64,000 nt of DNA from Roseovarius sp. ZX-A-9 (GTDB taxonomy: Bacteria > Pseudomonadota > Alphaproteobacteria > Rhodobacterales > Rhodobacteraceae): contig NZ_JAPWHW010000009.1 of assembly GCF_028369135.1 (NCBI RefSeq), positions 62,001-126,000 on the forward strand. The letters are read 5' to 3'. A model generated the notes under the pieces. The model was not told the DNA's origin. It saw only the letters and a program-made list of their open reading frames with translations, and ran no database searches. Every line of letters starts with the position of its first letter. The first letter of the stretch is position 1. Below, one piece after another: positions 36,253 to 44,546 of the stretch. A program made the position numbers and the translations under genes.

Positions 36253-36882
36253 TCAGCCCGCGCGACGCAGCGCGGCGGTCATCACCCCCATCGCGATTAA
36301 CGCGCCGCCACCCGCCCGGGTGAGCCAGGTGATCACGCCGGGCCGCCGGATGCTCTGGCGCAGTCGGTCCGCCAGCAGCGCGTAGGCAAAGGAATTGACC
36401 GTCGCAAGGCCAACAAAGGTGCCGATCAGGAGGGCAAACTGCGGCAACAGCGGCGCGTTCAGCGAAACGAATTGCGGCACGAAGGCGATGAAAAACGCGA
36501 TGGATTTCGGGTTGAGCGCGGTCACCGCCGCCATATGCCAGAAAACACCCTGGCCGGTAACGTCGCGCCCGGCTGTGCGTGCCTCAAGCCCGGCCGAGGG
36601 CGCACTGCGCAGCAGCTTGACTCCGAGATAGACAAGATAGAGCACACCGACCCATTTCAGCGCGGTAAAGAGCGTCGCCGAAGCAAGCACCAGCGCGCCC
36701 AGACCCAGCAACGAGGCTGTCATCGCCGCCAGATCGCCCAGTGCCACGCCCGCTGCGCTGGCCACCGCAACCTTGCGCCCCTGGCTGAGCGCGTAGCTGA
36801 GTACCAGCAGCACGGTCGGCCCCGGTATCAGGAGAAGCGCGGTAGAGGCAGCTACAAAGGCGAGCCAGAGTTCCAAGGGCAT
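36253..36882 (-). CDS. LysE-family amino-acid exporter
   Basis: 209 residues, six membrane segments. The family N-terminus LLLIPGPTVLLVLSYALSQG and the conserved AAGVALGDLAAM and NPKSIAFFIAFVPQF are present. Exports basic or neutral amino acids, homoserine lactones or similar solutes by proton exchange. It lies 27 nt after mtnP and 14 nt before the SDR-DoxX gene. The link to methylthioadenosine metabolism suggests a methionine-related substrate, but this is inference. Confidence 0.92.
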   Translation of the reverse strand: MPLELWLAFVAASTALLLIPGPTVLLVLSYALSQGRKVAVASAAGVALGDLAAMTASLLGLGALVLASATLFTALKWVGVLYLVYLGVKLLRSAPSAGLEARTAGRDVTGQGVFWHMAAVTALNPKSIAFFIAFVPQFVSLNAPLLPQFALLIGTFVGLATVNSFAYALLADRLRQSIRRPGVITWLTRAGGGALIAMGVMTAALRRAG

Positions 36883-36909
36883 GTTGCAATTCCTTCCCTA
36901 AGTCGGGCT

Positions 36910-37797
36910 TCAGTCCGGCGCGCTGTTCAACACCCGTCCCGCCACTGCATCCAGCCGCGCCACCAGCGTCGGATCACGGGCCTCCGGCGCGGTCAGTATG
37001 GCAAATTCCAGCGCCCGGTCACAGCCATGGGGGCAAGGGTCGCGATCTGCCCCGAGGCGTGCAGGCAGGCCGCGCAGCATGTTCCGGCCCTTGTCCGCAT
37101 TGCCGGTCAGCGTGGCGATGATCTGTGTCACGTCAACCTCGCCGTGATCGGGGTGCCAACTGTCATAATCGGTGATCATCGCGACAGAAGCATAGCAAAG
37201 CTCTGCCTCGCGGGCGAGCTTGGCCTCGGGCATGCCGGTCATGCCGATCACATCGCAACCCCAGACCTCGCGGTAGAGCCGCGATTCCGCGAGCGACGAG
37301 AATTGCGGGCCTTCCATCGCAAGGTAGGTGCCGCTGTCGTGGACCGTGATACCGGCGGCGCGAGCGGCCTCGGTGCAGGCCTGCGACAGGCGCGGGCAGG
37401 TCGGATGCGCGATGCTGACATGGGCGACGCAGCCCGGCCCAAAGAACGATTTTTCGCGCGCAAATGTGCGGTCGATATACTGATCGACGATGACGAAATC
37501 ACCCGGCGCCATCTCGTGCCGGAACGACCCGCAGGCGCTGACGCTGATGACATCGGTGACGCCCAGACGTTTGAGCGCATCGATATTGGCGCGGTAGGGC
37601 ACGGAGGACGGGCTGTGTACATGCCCCCGGCCGTGGCGCGGCAGAAAGGCGAAGGCGATGCCATCCAGCGTGCCGGTCAGGATCTGGTCCGAAGGCGCGC
37701 CCCAAGGGGTCTCGACGCTTTGCCATTCGGCGTCTTGCAGCCCGTTCATCTCGTAGAGGCCCGATCCGCCGATCACACCGATCATGGGTTTGGTCAT
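36910..37797 (-). CDS. mtnP: S-methyl-5'-thioadenosine phosphorylase
   Basis: Phosphorolysis of methylthioadenosine to adenine and 5-methylthioribose 1-phosphate in methionine salvage. From ATG at 37797 (MTKPMIGVIGGSGLYEMNGL) it has 295 residues. GGGGAAATAC precedes this start; an in-frame ATG at 37818 would add 7 residues and cannot be excluded. Motifs: phosphate site GGSGLYE, LPRHGRGHVHSPSSVPYRAN, SACGSFRHEMAPGDFVIVDQ, and base-binding MEGPQFSS with GMTGMPEAKLARE. First gene of the mtnP-lysE-SDR/DoxX-DUF2269-apt run. Confidence 0.95.
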   Translation of the reverse strand: MTKPMIGVIGGSGLYEMNGLQDAEWQSVETPWGAPSDQILTGTLDGIAFAFLPRHGRGHVHSPSSVPYRANIDALKRLGVTDVISVSACGSFRHEMAPGDFVIVDQYIDRTFAREKSFFGPGCVAHVSIAHPTCPRLSQACTEAARAAGITVHDSGTYLAMEGPQFSSLAESRLYREVWGCDVIGMTGMPEAKLAREAELCYASVAMITDYDSWHPDHGEVDVTQIIATLTGNADKGRNMLRGLPARLGADRDPCPHGCDRALEFAILTAPEARDPTLVARLDAVAGRVLNSAPD

Positions 37798-37879
37798 GTA
37801 TTTCCCCATCGCATCCATTGTCACTGCCCTGATTGATAGGCGGCGGTCACGCGAATGAAAATGCCTGTTATCCGTCCCG

Positions 37880-37928
37880 CGCCCTATCTTGGGCGTGTGC
37901 CTTGCAGGATCGACCGACCCTGCAAGGC
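37880..37928. terminator. Two adjacent hairpins between the cysteine hydrolase and mtnP
   Basis: GCCTTGCAGG at 37899-37908 pairs perfectly with CCTGCAAGGC at 37919-37928 (10 bp), and CGCCC at 37880-37884 pairs with GGGCG at 37891-37895. They lie 12 nt after the minus-strand hydrolase stop. There is no T tract on the minus strand, so these may be a factor-dependent terminator or an RNA-stabilising element rather than a classical terminator. Confidence 0.5.
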
Positions 37929-37940
37929 CTTTTCCGCGGG

Positions 37941-38762
37941 TCAGCCGAGCAGGTTTACCACCTCGTCGGTGCTCCAGACTGCGTTGGCGATGTAGCGGAA
38001 GTTGATCAGCGCCGCGAGATACCCGTCCCCTTCCGGGAGCATCGCTGCCGCCGTGCCATCGCTGACCACGGCCACTTCGAACCCCTGTTCTATCAACTCG
38101 CGCATATGGCTCTCGGTGCACAGGTTGGCGGACATGCCCGCGAGGATCACCTGATCGATGCCGTTCTTGCGCAGTTGCAGCGCCAGGTCGTTATGCTCGG
38201 GGCCGTAAAGCTTGTGCGGCGAGGTGACGATGGTCTTGCCGTCGTGGATATAGGGTTTGTAGCGGTCAAGGAAATCCGCGCCCGACCCCTCGAACCCCTC
38301 CAGGCTGAGCGGGTCCTTGCGGTCGAACATGCCGATCTTGTGCATCAGCTTTTCCAGCGCACCCTCGAATTTCCAGCCCTTGTCGGTGGGGTAGTAGTAG
38401 TGCGGTGACACGGCGACGGTGATGCCCGCAGCCTTGGCTGCCTTGAAAAGGCGCTCGATATTCTCGACCGTATTGTTGCGGGTAACACTGTCACCGACCA
38501 CGCCCCAGGTCACGCCGTCGGGGCTGAGAAAATCGTTCTGCGGGTCGGTCACCACCAGCGCGACACGCGCCAGATCGAGCGTCATGTCGCTGGGCGGCAG
38601 CGCCGGATCGGCAGGGGCTGCATAGGGATCGTCCTGTGCCTGCGCCTGGGTGGTGGAGGCGGCCAGCCCGGTGGCGGTCGCCAGGGCCGCGGTGCCGGTC
38701 AACGCCTGGCGGCGGGTGAGGGTGGGGGCGCCTTTATCGGCAGGGAGGTGGCAATTGCACAT
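37941..38762 (-). CDS. Tat-exported cysteine hydrolase (isochorismatase-like)
   Basis: 273 residues from ATG at 38762, with AAAGGA 8 nt upstream. An unusual leader (MCNCHLPADKGA) precedes a twin-arginine motif TRRQALTG and a hydrophobic stretch ending AQAQ, so the protein is probably folded in the cytoplasm and exported. The hydrolase domain has the triad regions: Asp in LVVTDPQNDF, Lys in SPHKLYGPEHND, and Cys in GMSANLCTESHMRELIEQGF. Isochorismatase-like enzymes act on amides such as nicotinamide or ureas; the substrate is not known. Divergent from an AraC regulator. Confidence 0.85.
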   Translation of the reverse strand: MCNCHLPADKGAPTLTRRQALTGTAALATATGLAASTTQAQAQDDPYAAPADPALPPSDMTLDLARVALVVTDPQNDFLSPDGVTWGVVGDSVTRNNTVENIERLFKAAKAAGITVAVSPHYYYPTDKGWKFEGALEKLMHKIGMFDRKDPLSLEGFEGSGADFLDRYKPYIHDGKTIVTSPHKLYGPEHNDLALQLRKNGIDQVILAGMSANLCTESHMRELIEQGFEVAVVSDGTAAAMLPEGDGYLAALINFRYIANAVWSTDEVVNLLG

Positions 38763-38894
38763 GGTCTTGTCCTTTCTGGATCTAGGGATGTCACAGGCCA
38801 TAGATGTCGGGGTGGATGTGCCTTTTCGTCCCGAAAGCGTTGCTGAAGTGATTATTTATGTGCCTGTGCTGCCGAAGCGTGGCAGAATGCCCCT

Positions 38895-39806
38895 ATGGAA
38901 GATCAGCAGAGTCACGACCGGATCCTGTCCGAACTGGACATCTCCGCCGAACCCTTCGCCATCTGTGCACTGGAGGGGAAATGCTCCATGGGGCTGGGCC
39001 GCAATCCCGGCGCGACGCTGCATTACGTGCTGGGCGGTACCGGTAGCCTGGGGTTTCAGACGGAACAGCCGATCGCGCTGATGCCGGGCCGGCTGGTGCT
39101 GGTTCCGACCAGCCTACAGCATTCGCTGCGCAATCATGGCGGTCGGCAGACGGGGCTGCCCGCCTGCAAGCCGGCGGGACTGGAGCTCGCGCAGCACGTG
39201 GCGCAGGGCAGCGGCGCGGGCAACATGGTGGTGCTGTGTTCGACCATCTCGCTGGGGCTGCGCAACACCCACGGGCTGATCGACTTGCTGCGCCGGCCGC
39301 TGGTGTTGGACATGGAGACCGCGCCGACCGCGAAACGCGCGATGCAGGCGCTGCTGCACGAGATGATGCAGCCTAGGGTCGGCCGTGCCGCAATGATCCG
39401 GGCGCTGCTGCTGCAATGCATGATCGAACTGCTGCGCGAGCGGTTGGAGGCGGGCGATCCGGCGGTGCTCTGGATCGGCGGGCTGGTCGATCCGGGGTTA
39501 TGGCAGGCGTTGCGCGCGATGCTTGACGATCCCGGAGCGCCGCATTCTCTGGAGACGCTGGCCGCGACGGCGGGCATGAGCCGCTCGCGTTTTGCCGAGC
39601 GATTCCAGCAGGCTTGCATGGCGCCGCCGATGGCGTTCTTGCGCGAATTGCGGCTGGCGCGCGCGGCGCAGCTACTGATCGAGCGGCGCGACCCGGTAAA
39701 GCGCATTGCCCGCCAGGTCGGGTTCGAGAGCCGCAGCGCCTTCACCCGCGCTTTCACCGCAAGTCGGGGGCAATCGCCGCGCGCTTTTCGCGACGGGCGC
39801 GGCTGA
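38895..39806 (+). CDS. AraC-family transcriptional regulator
   Basis: 303 residues. The N-terminal cupin-type domain (LGGTGSLGFQ ... LMPGRLVLVPTSLQHSL) is of the AraC-binding-like type, and the C-terminus has both HTH motifs: LAATAGMSRSRFAERFQQ and VGFESRSAFTRAFTASRG followed by QSPRAF. It is divergently transcribed from the Tat-exported hydrolase with 132 bp between the starts, so it probably controls that gene. No ligand can be read from the sequence. Confidence 0.93.
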   Translation: MEDQQSHDRILSELDISAEPFAICALEGKCSMGLGRNPGATLHYVLGGTGSLGFQTEQPIALMPGRLVLVPTSLQHSLRNHGGRQTGLPACKPAGLELAQHVAQGSGAGNMVVLCSTISLGLRNTHGLIDLLRRPLVLDMETAPTAKRAMQALLHEMMQPRVGRAAMIRALLLQCMIELLRERLEAGDPAVLWIGGLVDPGLWQALRAMLDDPGAPHSLETLAATAGMSRSRFAERFQQACMAPPMAFLRELRLARAAQLLIERRDPVKRIARQVGFESRSAFTRAFTASRGQSPRAFRDGRG

Positions 39807-39808
39807 AC

Positions 39809-39829
39809 TGCGGCGCGCCAGACGCCGCA
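39809..39829 (+). terminator. Hairpin after the AraC gene
   Basis: A perfect 7-bp stem TGCGGCG / CGCCGCA with a 7-nt loop begins 3 nt after the AraC stop codon. It is followed by TCTCTATCTGG rather than a T run, so it is at best a weak or factor-assisted terminator. Confidence 0.35.
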
Positions 39830-39908
39830 TCTCTATCTGGTAAAACCGCTCGCAGCCCTGTAAGGAGACCGCTCGCGCATCAGGACAATTCATCACGGGA
39901 CACACGCT

Positions 39909-41546
39909 TTGAAACAAGCTATTCTGGCCGCCTTCGCAAGTCGCATCGACATGCCCGATCTGGGGGTCATGCAGGATGAGAAATTCAGCCTTAGCCGTCT
40001 CAGGATCGAGTTGCTCTCGGGGCTCACGGTTGCGCTGGCGCTGGTGCCCGAAGCGGTGGCGTTCGCTTTCGTCGCCGGGGTTAACCCGCTGGTCGGCCTT
40101 TACGCGGCATTCCTCGTCGGGCTCGTTACTGCGCTGATCGGTGGGCGGCCGGGCATGATTTCGGGTGCGACAGGCGCGCTGGCAGTGGTCATGGTCGCCT
40201 TGGTCGCGCAGCATGGGGTGGAATACCTGTTTGCAACGGTGGTCCTGATGGGGATCATACAGATCGTCGCGGGCGCGCTGCGATGGGGGAAATTCATCCG
40301 GTTGGTGCCGCATCCGGTGATGCTTGGCTTCGTCAACGGGTTGGCCATTGTCATTTTCCTTGCCCAGATGAGCCAGTTTAAAGTGCCAGGCACGATGTCG
40401 AATACCGGCCACGGCATGTCGGGTGGCGTGTGGCTGAGCGGCACGCCGTTGCTGATGATGCTGGGGCTGGTGGGTCTGACCATGGCGATCATCTGGATCA
40501 CGCCGCGCATCACGCGGGTGATCCCCGCGCCGCTGGCCGGGATCGGCGTCGTAGCTGGCCTTGTGATCGCCTTTGGGCTGGACGTGCCTCGGGTTGGCGA
40601 TCTGGCCTCGATCCAGGGCGGGCTACCCAGCTTTCACGTGCCGATGGTGCCGCTGAACTGGGCGACGTTCGAGATCATCCTGCCCTATGCGGTGATCCTC
40701 GCGGCCATCGGCCTGATCGAGAGCCTGCTGACCCTGAACCTCGTGGGCGATATCACCGGCAAACGCGGCGGCGCCAGCCAGGAATGTATAGCGCAAGGGC
40801 TGGCCAACACGCTGACCGGGTTTTTCGGCGGGATGGGCGGCTGCGCGATGATCGGCCAGTCGATGATCAACGTAAAATCCGGCGGGCGCACCCGCATCGC
40901 GGGGGTGGCAGCTGCCATTTTCCTGCTGATCTTTATCCTTTTTGCCGCAAAGGCCATCGAACAGATCCCGCTTGCAGCGCTGGTGGGCGTGATGTTCATG
41001 GTAGTGATCGGGACTTTCGCCTGGAACTCGCTGACCATCCTGCGAAAGGTGCCGCTGACGGATGCGGCGGTGATCTTGCTGGTGACCGCGGTAACGGTGA
41101 AATACGACCTGGCCATCGCGGTGGTCGTGGGCGTGATCGTCTCGGCGCTTGCCTATGCGTGGAACAATGCCAAGCGTATCCACGCGATCGAGCGTGCTTC
41201 CGTGACCGAAAAGGGCGCCAAGGTATACGAGATCCAGGGCCCGCTCTTTTTCGGTTCTGCGGCCGGGTTCATGGAAATTTTCGATATCGAAGGGGACCCC
41301 GAACAGGTGATCGTCGATTTTGCGGCCAGCCGGGTTGTTGACCAGTCCGCCTTGCAGGCGATCGAAGCGCTTGCGGCGCGATACGAAGCCGCCGGTAAAC
41401 GTATCCAGTTGCGCCATCTGAGTCGCGATTGTCACCGTTTGCTGTCGCGGGCAGGGCATCTGGTTATCGATAGCGACGATGACCCCGATTATGCCATGGC
41501 GGTGGATTACGGTGTGCGTACCGGGGTGCTGGGCGCTGGGCACTGA
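39909..41546 (+). CDS. SulP-family inorganic anion transporter with STAS domain
   Basis: 545 residues from TTG at 39909 (KQAILAAFASRIDMPDLGVM). A GGGA lies 8 nt before this TTG; the first in-frame ATG is at 39951 and lacks a ribosome site, so either start is possible. The SulP signature is seen as GLTVALALVPEAVAFAFVAG and NPLVGLYAAFLVG, with about twelve membrane segments. The C-terminal STAS domain is YEIQGPLFFGSAAGFMEIF and VVDQSALQAIEAL. Substrates in the family are sulfate, bicarbonate or dicarboxylates. The AEC gene starts 21 nt downstream. Confidence 0.9.
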   Translation: MKQAILAAFASRIDMPDLGVMQDEKFSLSRLRIELLSGLTVALALVPEAVAFAFVAGVNPLVGLYAAFLVGLVTALIGGRPGMISGATGALAVVMVALVAQHGVEYLFATVVLMGIIQIVAGALRWGKFIRLVPHPVMLGFVNGLAIVIFLAQMSQFKVPGTMSNTGHGMSGGVWLSGTPLLMMLGLVGLTMAIIWITPRITRVIPAPLAGIGVVAGLVIAFGLDVPRVGDLASIQGGLPSFHVPMVPLNWATFEIILPYAVILAAIGLIESLLTLNLVGDITGKRGGASQECIAQGLANTLTGFFGGMGGCAMIGQSMINVKSGGRTRIAGVAAAIFLLIFILFAAKAIEQIPLAALVGVMFMVVIGTFAWNSLTILRKVPLTDAAVILLVTAVTVKYDLAIAVVVGVIVSALAYAWNNAKRIHAIERASVTEKGAKVYEIQGPLFFGSAAGFMEIFDIEGDPEQVIVDFAASRVVDQSALQAIEALAARYEAAGKRIQLRHLSRDCHRLLSRAGHLVIDSDDDPDYAMAVDYGVRTGVLGAGH

Positions 41547-41567
41547 TCAGGGCCGGAGGCAGGGGAC

Positions 41568-42485
41568 ATGATCTTTCTGGTGATCCTTGCCGGGCTTCTG
41601 CCTTCGTTTCTGCTGGTCGGACTAGGCGGTCTGGTGCGCCGCCGCTTGTCAGAGAATGCCTGGCAGGGGCTCGACCGGCTCAACTTTGAAATCCTCTTTC
41701 CCGCGCTGCTGTTTGTCGCTGCGTCCAGCCGGCCTATCGAGCTGAGCACTGTCGCCACCATCGCGCCCGCGGTATGGGCTTTGCTGAGCTGCGGTCTGAT
41801 CGCGGGCTATGGCGCGCGCCGCTTTGGCCCCGAACGATTCCTCGATTTCGCGGGCGCGTGGCAGACTGCCTGGCGGTTCAATTCTGCCATTGGCATCATT
41901 GCGGTGGGCGCGCTCAGCACGTCCGAGCCGGCATTGATGGCAGTGGCGATCGGGATGGCGGTGCCGCTGGCCAACGTGTTCGCCGTCTCGGCACTGTCGC
42001 GCGGCGGTGCGCTCGGGCCGATGGCGACGGTGCGCAAAATCGCTCTGAACCCGTTTCTGCTGGCCTCGCTAAGCGGGGTGTTGTTGGGGCTGTCGGGCTA
42101 TCGCCTGCCGGGCGTGGTGCTGGCACCGCTGACCTTGCTGGCTGACGCGGCCATTCCCATCGCGCTGATCTCGGTCGGGGCGACGATGAACTGGCATGCT
42201 CTGGCGCGTCTGACGCGCTTCAGCGGGACGCTTTGCGGGGTCAAGCTGATCTTGCTGCCCGCGCTGGTGGTGGCGGTGGCACTGGGGCTGGGGGCTTCCG
42301 GGCCGCAGGTGGCCGTCTTGCTGGTCTTTGCGGCCCTGCCCACGGCCTCTGCCGCGCATGTATTGGCGGCAGGCTTTGGCGCGGATCGCGAGCTGTCAGC
42401 GACGCTGGTGGCGCAATCGACACTGCTGGGAGCGCTGACATTGCCGGTCTGGGTCACTTTGGCAGAGATGTTGTTTCTACGCTGA
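41568..42485 (+). CDS. AEC-family transporter
   Basis: 305 residues with about ten membrane segments, of the auxin-efflux-carrier/malonate-type family. The family pattern is visible in LNFEILFPALLFVAASS, NSAIGIIAVGAL and the second-half LLADAAIPIALISVGATMN. In bacteria these transport organic acids such as malonate or malate. It is 21 nt after the SulP gene, probably the same transcript, and converges on the flavin reductase gene, whose stop is 9 nt away. Confidence 0.9.
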   Translation: MIFLVILAGLLPSFLLVGLGGLVRRRLSENAWQGLDRLNFEILFPALLFVAASSRPIELSTVATIAPAVWALLSCGLIAGYGARRFGPERFLDFAGAWQTAWRFNSAIGIIAVGALSTSEPALMAVAIGMAVPLANVFAVSALSRGGALGPMATVRKIALNPFLLASLSGVLLGLSGYRLPGVVLAPLTLLADAAIPIALISVGATMNWHALARLTRFSGTLCGVKLILLPALVVAVALGLGASGPQVAVLLVFAALPTASAAHVLAAGFGADRELSATLVAQSTLLGALTLPVWVTLAEMLFLR

Positions 42486-42494
42486 ACGGGTGGG

Positions 42495-43079
42495 TTAGTC
42501 GTCTGGGCGGTCCAGGCTGAACACATTCTCGACCACTGCATAATCGCGGTAGCCCAGCCGCGAAAGGGGATGGAATGTGGTCACGTCGAAATACCCGTCC
42601 ACCAGGCAATCGTCGCGGATATGCACACCGGTGACTTCACCGAAGATGGCGTAATTGTCCACGCCGCCCAGTTCCAAGATATGCGTCATCCGGCATTCCA
42701 TCGAGGCGGGCACACCTGCGATCCGCGGGCAATCGATGGTGGTGCACTCGGCTGCCTGCAACCCCGCATGCGCAAATTCATCCACGTCGCGTGCCAAAGT
42801 GGCAGACGAGGCGTTCATCTGGTCGCGCATGTCCTGCGCCACGACATTGGTGCAGAAAACGCCGGTTTCGCGGATGTTTCGCACCGAATCCTTGTTGCCG
42901 TTGGAGGCGAACATCACCTGCGGTGGCACATAGGCCACGGCATTGAAGAACGAATAGGGCGCCACATTGCGCACGCCGTCCGCGCCACGCGTGGAAATCC
43001 AGCCGATGGGGCGAGGCGACACGATGGCGTTGAACGGGCTGTGCGGCAGTCCGTGTCCGTTTTTCGGCTCGTAAAACAT
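42495..43079 (-). CDS. Flavin reductase-like domain protein
   Basis: 194 residues with the split-barrel FMN-binding fold: FNAIVSPRPIGWISTRGADG, NVAPYSFFNAVAYVPPQVMF, and the conserved DSVRNIRETGVFCTNVV. This branch (unlike HpaC) is a stand-alone flavoprotein that either supplies reduced flavin or acts on an unknown substrate. Divergent from the GNAT gene with 84 bp between starts. Confidence 0.88.
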   Translation of the reverse strand: MFYEPKNGHGLPHSPFNAIVSPRPIGWISTRGADGVRNVAPYSFFNAVAYVPPQVMFASNGNKDSVRNIRETGVFCTNVVAQDMRDQMNASSATLARDVDEFAHAGLQAAECTTIDCPRIAGVPASMECRMTHILELGGVDNYAIFGEVTGVHIRDDCLVDGYFDVTTFHPLSRLGYRDYAVVENVFSLDRPDD

Positions 43080-43163
43080 CTGGCACCGGCTGATCGTTGA
43101 TCTGGGTTTGTGCCAGACCTAACGCCGTGCTAGGCGCTTTGCCACCCGTAAATCGGACCAAGG

Positions 43164-43667
43164 ATGCCCCGCGTGCGAGAGCTGCGCCCAGAAACACAGG
43201 ACGACTGGTGGGAGGTCGAGGCGCTTTACGACCTGTGCTTTGCGCCGGGTCGTGAAGCCCTGTCATCGTACCGGCTGCGCGACGGGATTGCCCCGGTGCG
43301 CGGTCTCAGCCTTGTGGCGCGGGATGCGGGTGGCATTCTGGGCGGCGCGATCCGGTTTTGGCCGGTGCGGATCGGGGCGCATGATGCGCTGCTTCTGGGG
43401 CCTGTTGCGGTGCACCCGACGCGGCAGGGCGAGGGGCTGGGCGGCCTTCTCATTCGCGAAAGCCTGGAACGTGCCCGAGCGCAGGGCTGGGCGCGGGTCA
43501 TGCTGGTGGGTGACGCGCCCTATTATGGTCGCTTCGGATTCACGCGTTTGGACTCGGTCGAGATGCCGCCGCCGACCAACCCGGACCGAGTTCTGGGCAT
43601 ATCGCTTGTGCCGGGCGCTTGGGACAAAGTTGCGGGTAAAGTCACCCGCGCAGAACCCGAACCTTGA
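43164..43667 (+). CDS. GNAT-family N-acetyltransferase (YhbS-like)
   Basis: 167 residues. The acetyl-CoA loop is VHPTRQGEGLGGLLIRESLE (motif A, R/Q-x-x-G-x-G/A), preceded by LLLGPVAVHP and followed by VMLVGDAPYYGRFGF, which is characteristic of YhbS-like members. The acceptor is unknown; YhbS-type proteins act on small amines or proteins. The EcsC gene starts 31 nt downstream. Confidence 0.9.
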   Translation: MPRVRELRPETQDDWWEVEALYDLCFAPGREALSSYRLRDGIAPVRGLSLVARDAGGILGGAIRFWPVRIGAHDALLLGPVAVHPTRQGEGLGGLLIRESLERARAQGWARVMLVGDAPYYGRFGFTRLDSVEMPPPTNPDRVLGISLVPGAWDKVAGKVTRAEPEP

Positions 43668-43698
43668 ATTTCGGGCCAATCCGTCCGATCTTTGGTAG

Positions 43699-44469
43699 AT
43701 GATGGATCTGCTTGACCCTCCGATTGACGAAGGCGCTGTAGAAGCGAAGCTGGCTGAACTGGTGCGCAGGCACGATTTGGCCGGCAATTTTGGCATTCAG
43801 GTGCTGAACGTGGTTGGGGGGCAGGCCGAAAAGCTGCTGGACCGGCTGCCCGCAGAGATGCGCGACCGGCTGGGAGATGGCACCGAACAGGCGCTGCGCC
43901 TGGCGATGCAGGCGGCCCATGGCTCGCGCAGTGTGGTGGGCGGACAGCCCGGCTGGCTGAACCGCGCCGTGACCACCGCCATGGGGGCGGCGGGCGGGCT
44001 CGGTGGCCTGCCGAGCGCCATGGCAGAACTGCCGATCACCACCACGATCCTTTTGCGCGCCATTCAAGATGTTGCGGCCGAGCAGGGTTTCGACCCTGAT
44101 GAGGAAGGTGTGCGTTTCGACTGCATCCAGGTCTTTGCAGCCGCCGGGCCGCTGGACCATGCTGACGGGTCCGATCTGGCGTTTCTCAGCACGCGGGTCG
44201 CGGTCACGGGCAAGACGATGCAGGCGCTCATTGCCCGCGTCGCGCCGCGTCTCAGTACCGTTCTGGGGCAAAAGCTGGCGGCACAGATGGTGCCGGTGCT
44301 TGGGGCTGCGGCAGGGGCGGCGACGAATTACGCCTATACCAGTTACTACCAGCAGATGGCGCATGTGCATTTCGGCTTGCGCCGCCTCGCGATTATATCC
44401 GACCGCGACCATGCAGAACTGGTCGAGGCGTTTCGGGCGCGGCTGAAGAAGCCGGTCGTTCGGGGGTAA
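43699..44469 (+). CDS. EcsC-family protein
   Basis: 256 residues. The N-terminal helix region and AMGAAGGLGGLPSAMAELPITTTILLRAIQ (read in parts) are the hallmark of EcsC-domain proteins, with a Gly/Ala-rich amphipathic stretch, followed by AAAGAATNYAYTSYYQQMAHVHF at the C-terminal end. In Bacillus EcsC is linked to an ABC transporter; free-standing versions have no known function and may associate with membranes. It converges on ptsP. Confidence 0.87.
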   Translation: MMDLLDPPIDEGAVEAKLAELVRRHDLAGNFGIQVLNVVGGQAEKLLDRLPAEMRDRLGDGTEQALRLAMQAAHGSRSVVGGQPGWLNRAVTTAMGAAGGLGGLPSAMAELPITTTILLRAIQDVAAEQGFDPDEEGVRFDCIQVFAAAGPLDHADGSDLAFLSTRVAVTGKTMQALIARVAPRLSTVLGQKLAAQMVPVLGAAAGAATNYAYTSYYQQMAHVHFGLRRLAIISDRDHAELVEAFRARLKKPVVRG

Positions 44470-44546
44470 TATCCGCCCGACAAATGCTGTCTGAATGCCG
44501 TCAGGTAGGCCAGATTCCTTACCGGCGTTTGGGCAAACAGCCCTTT

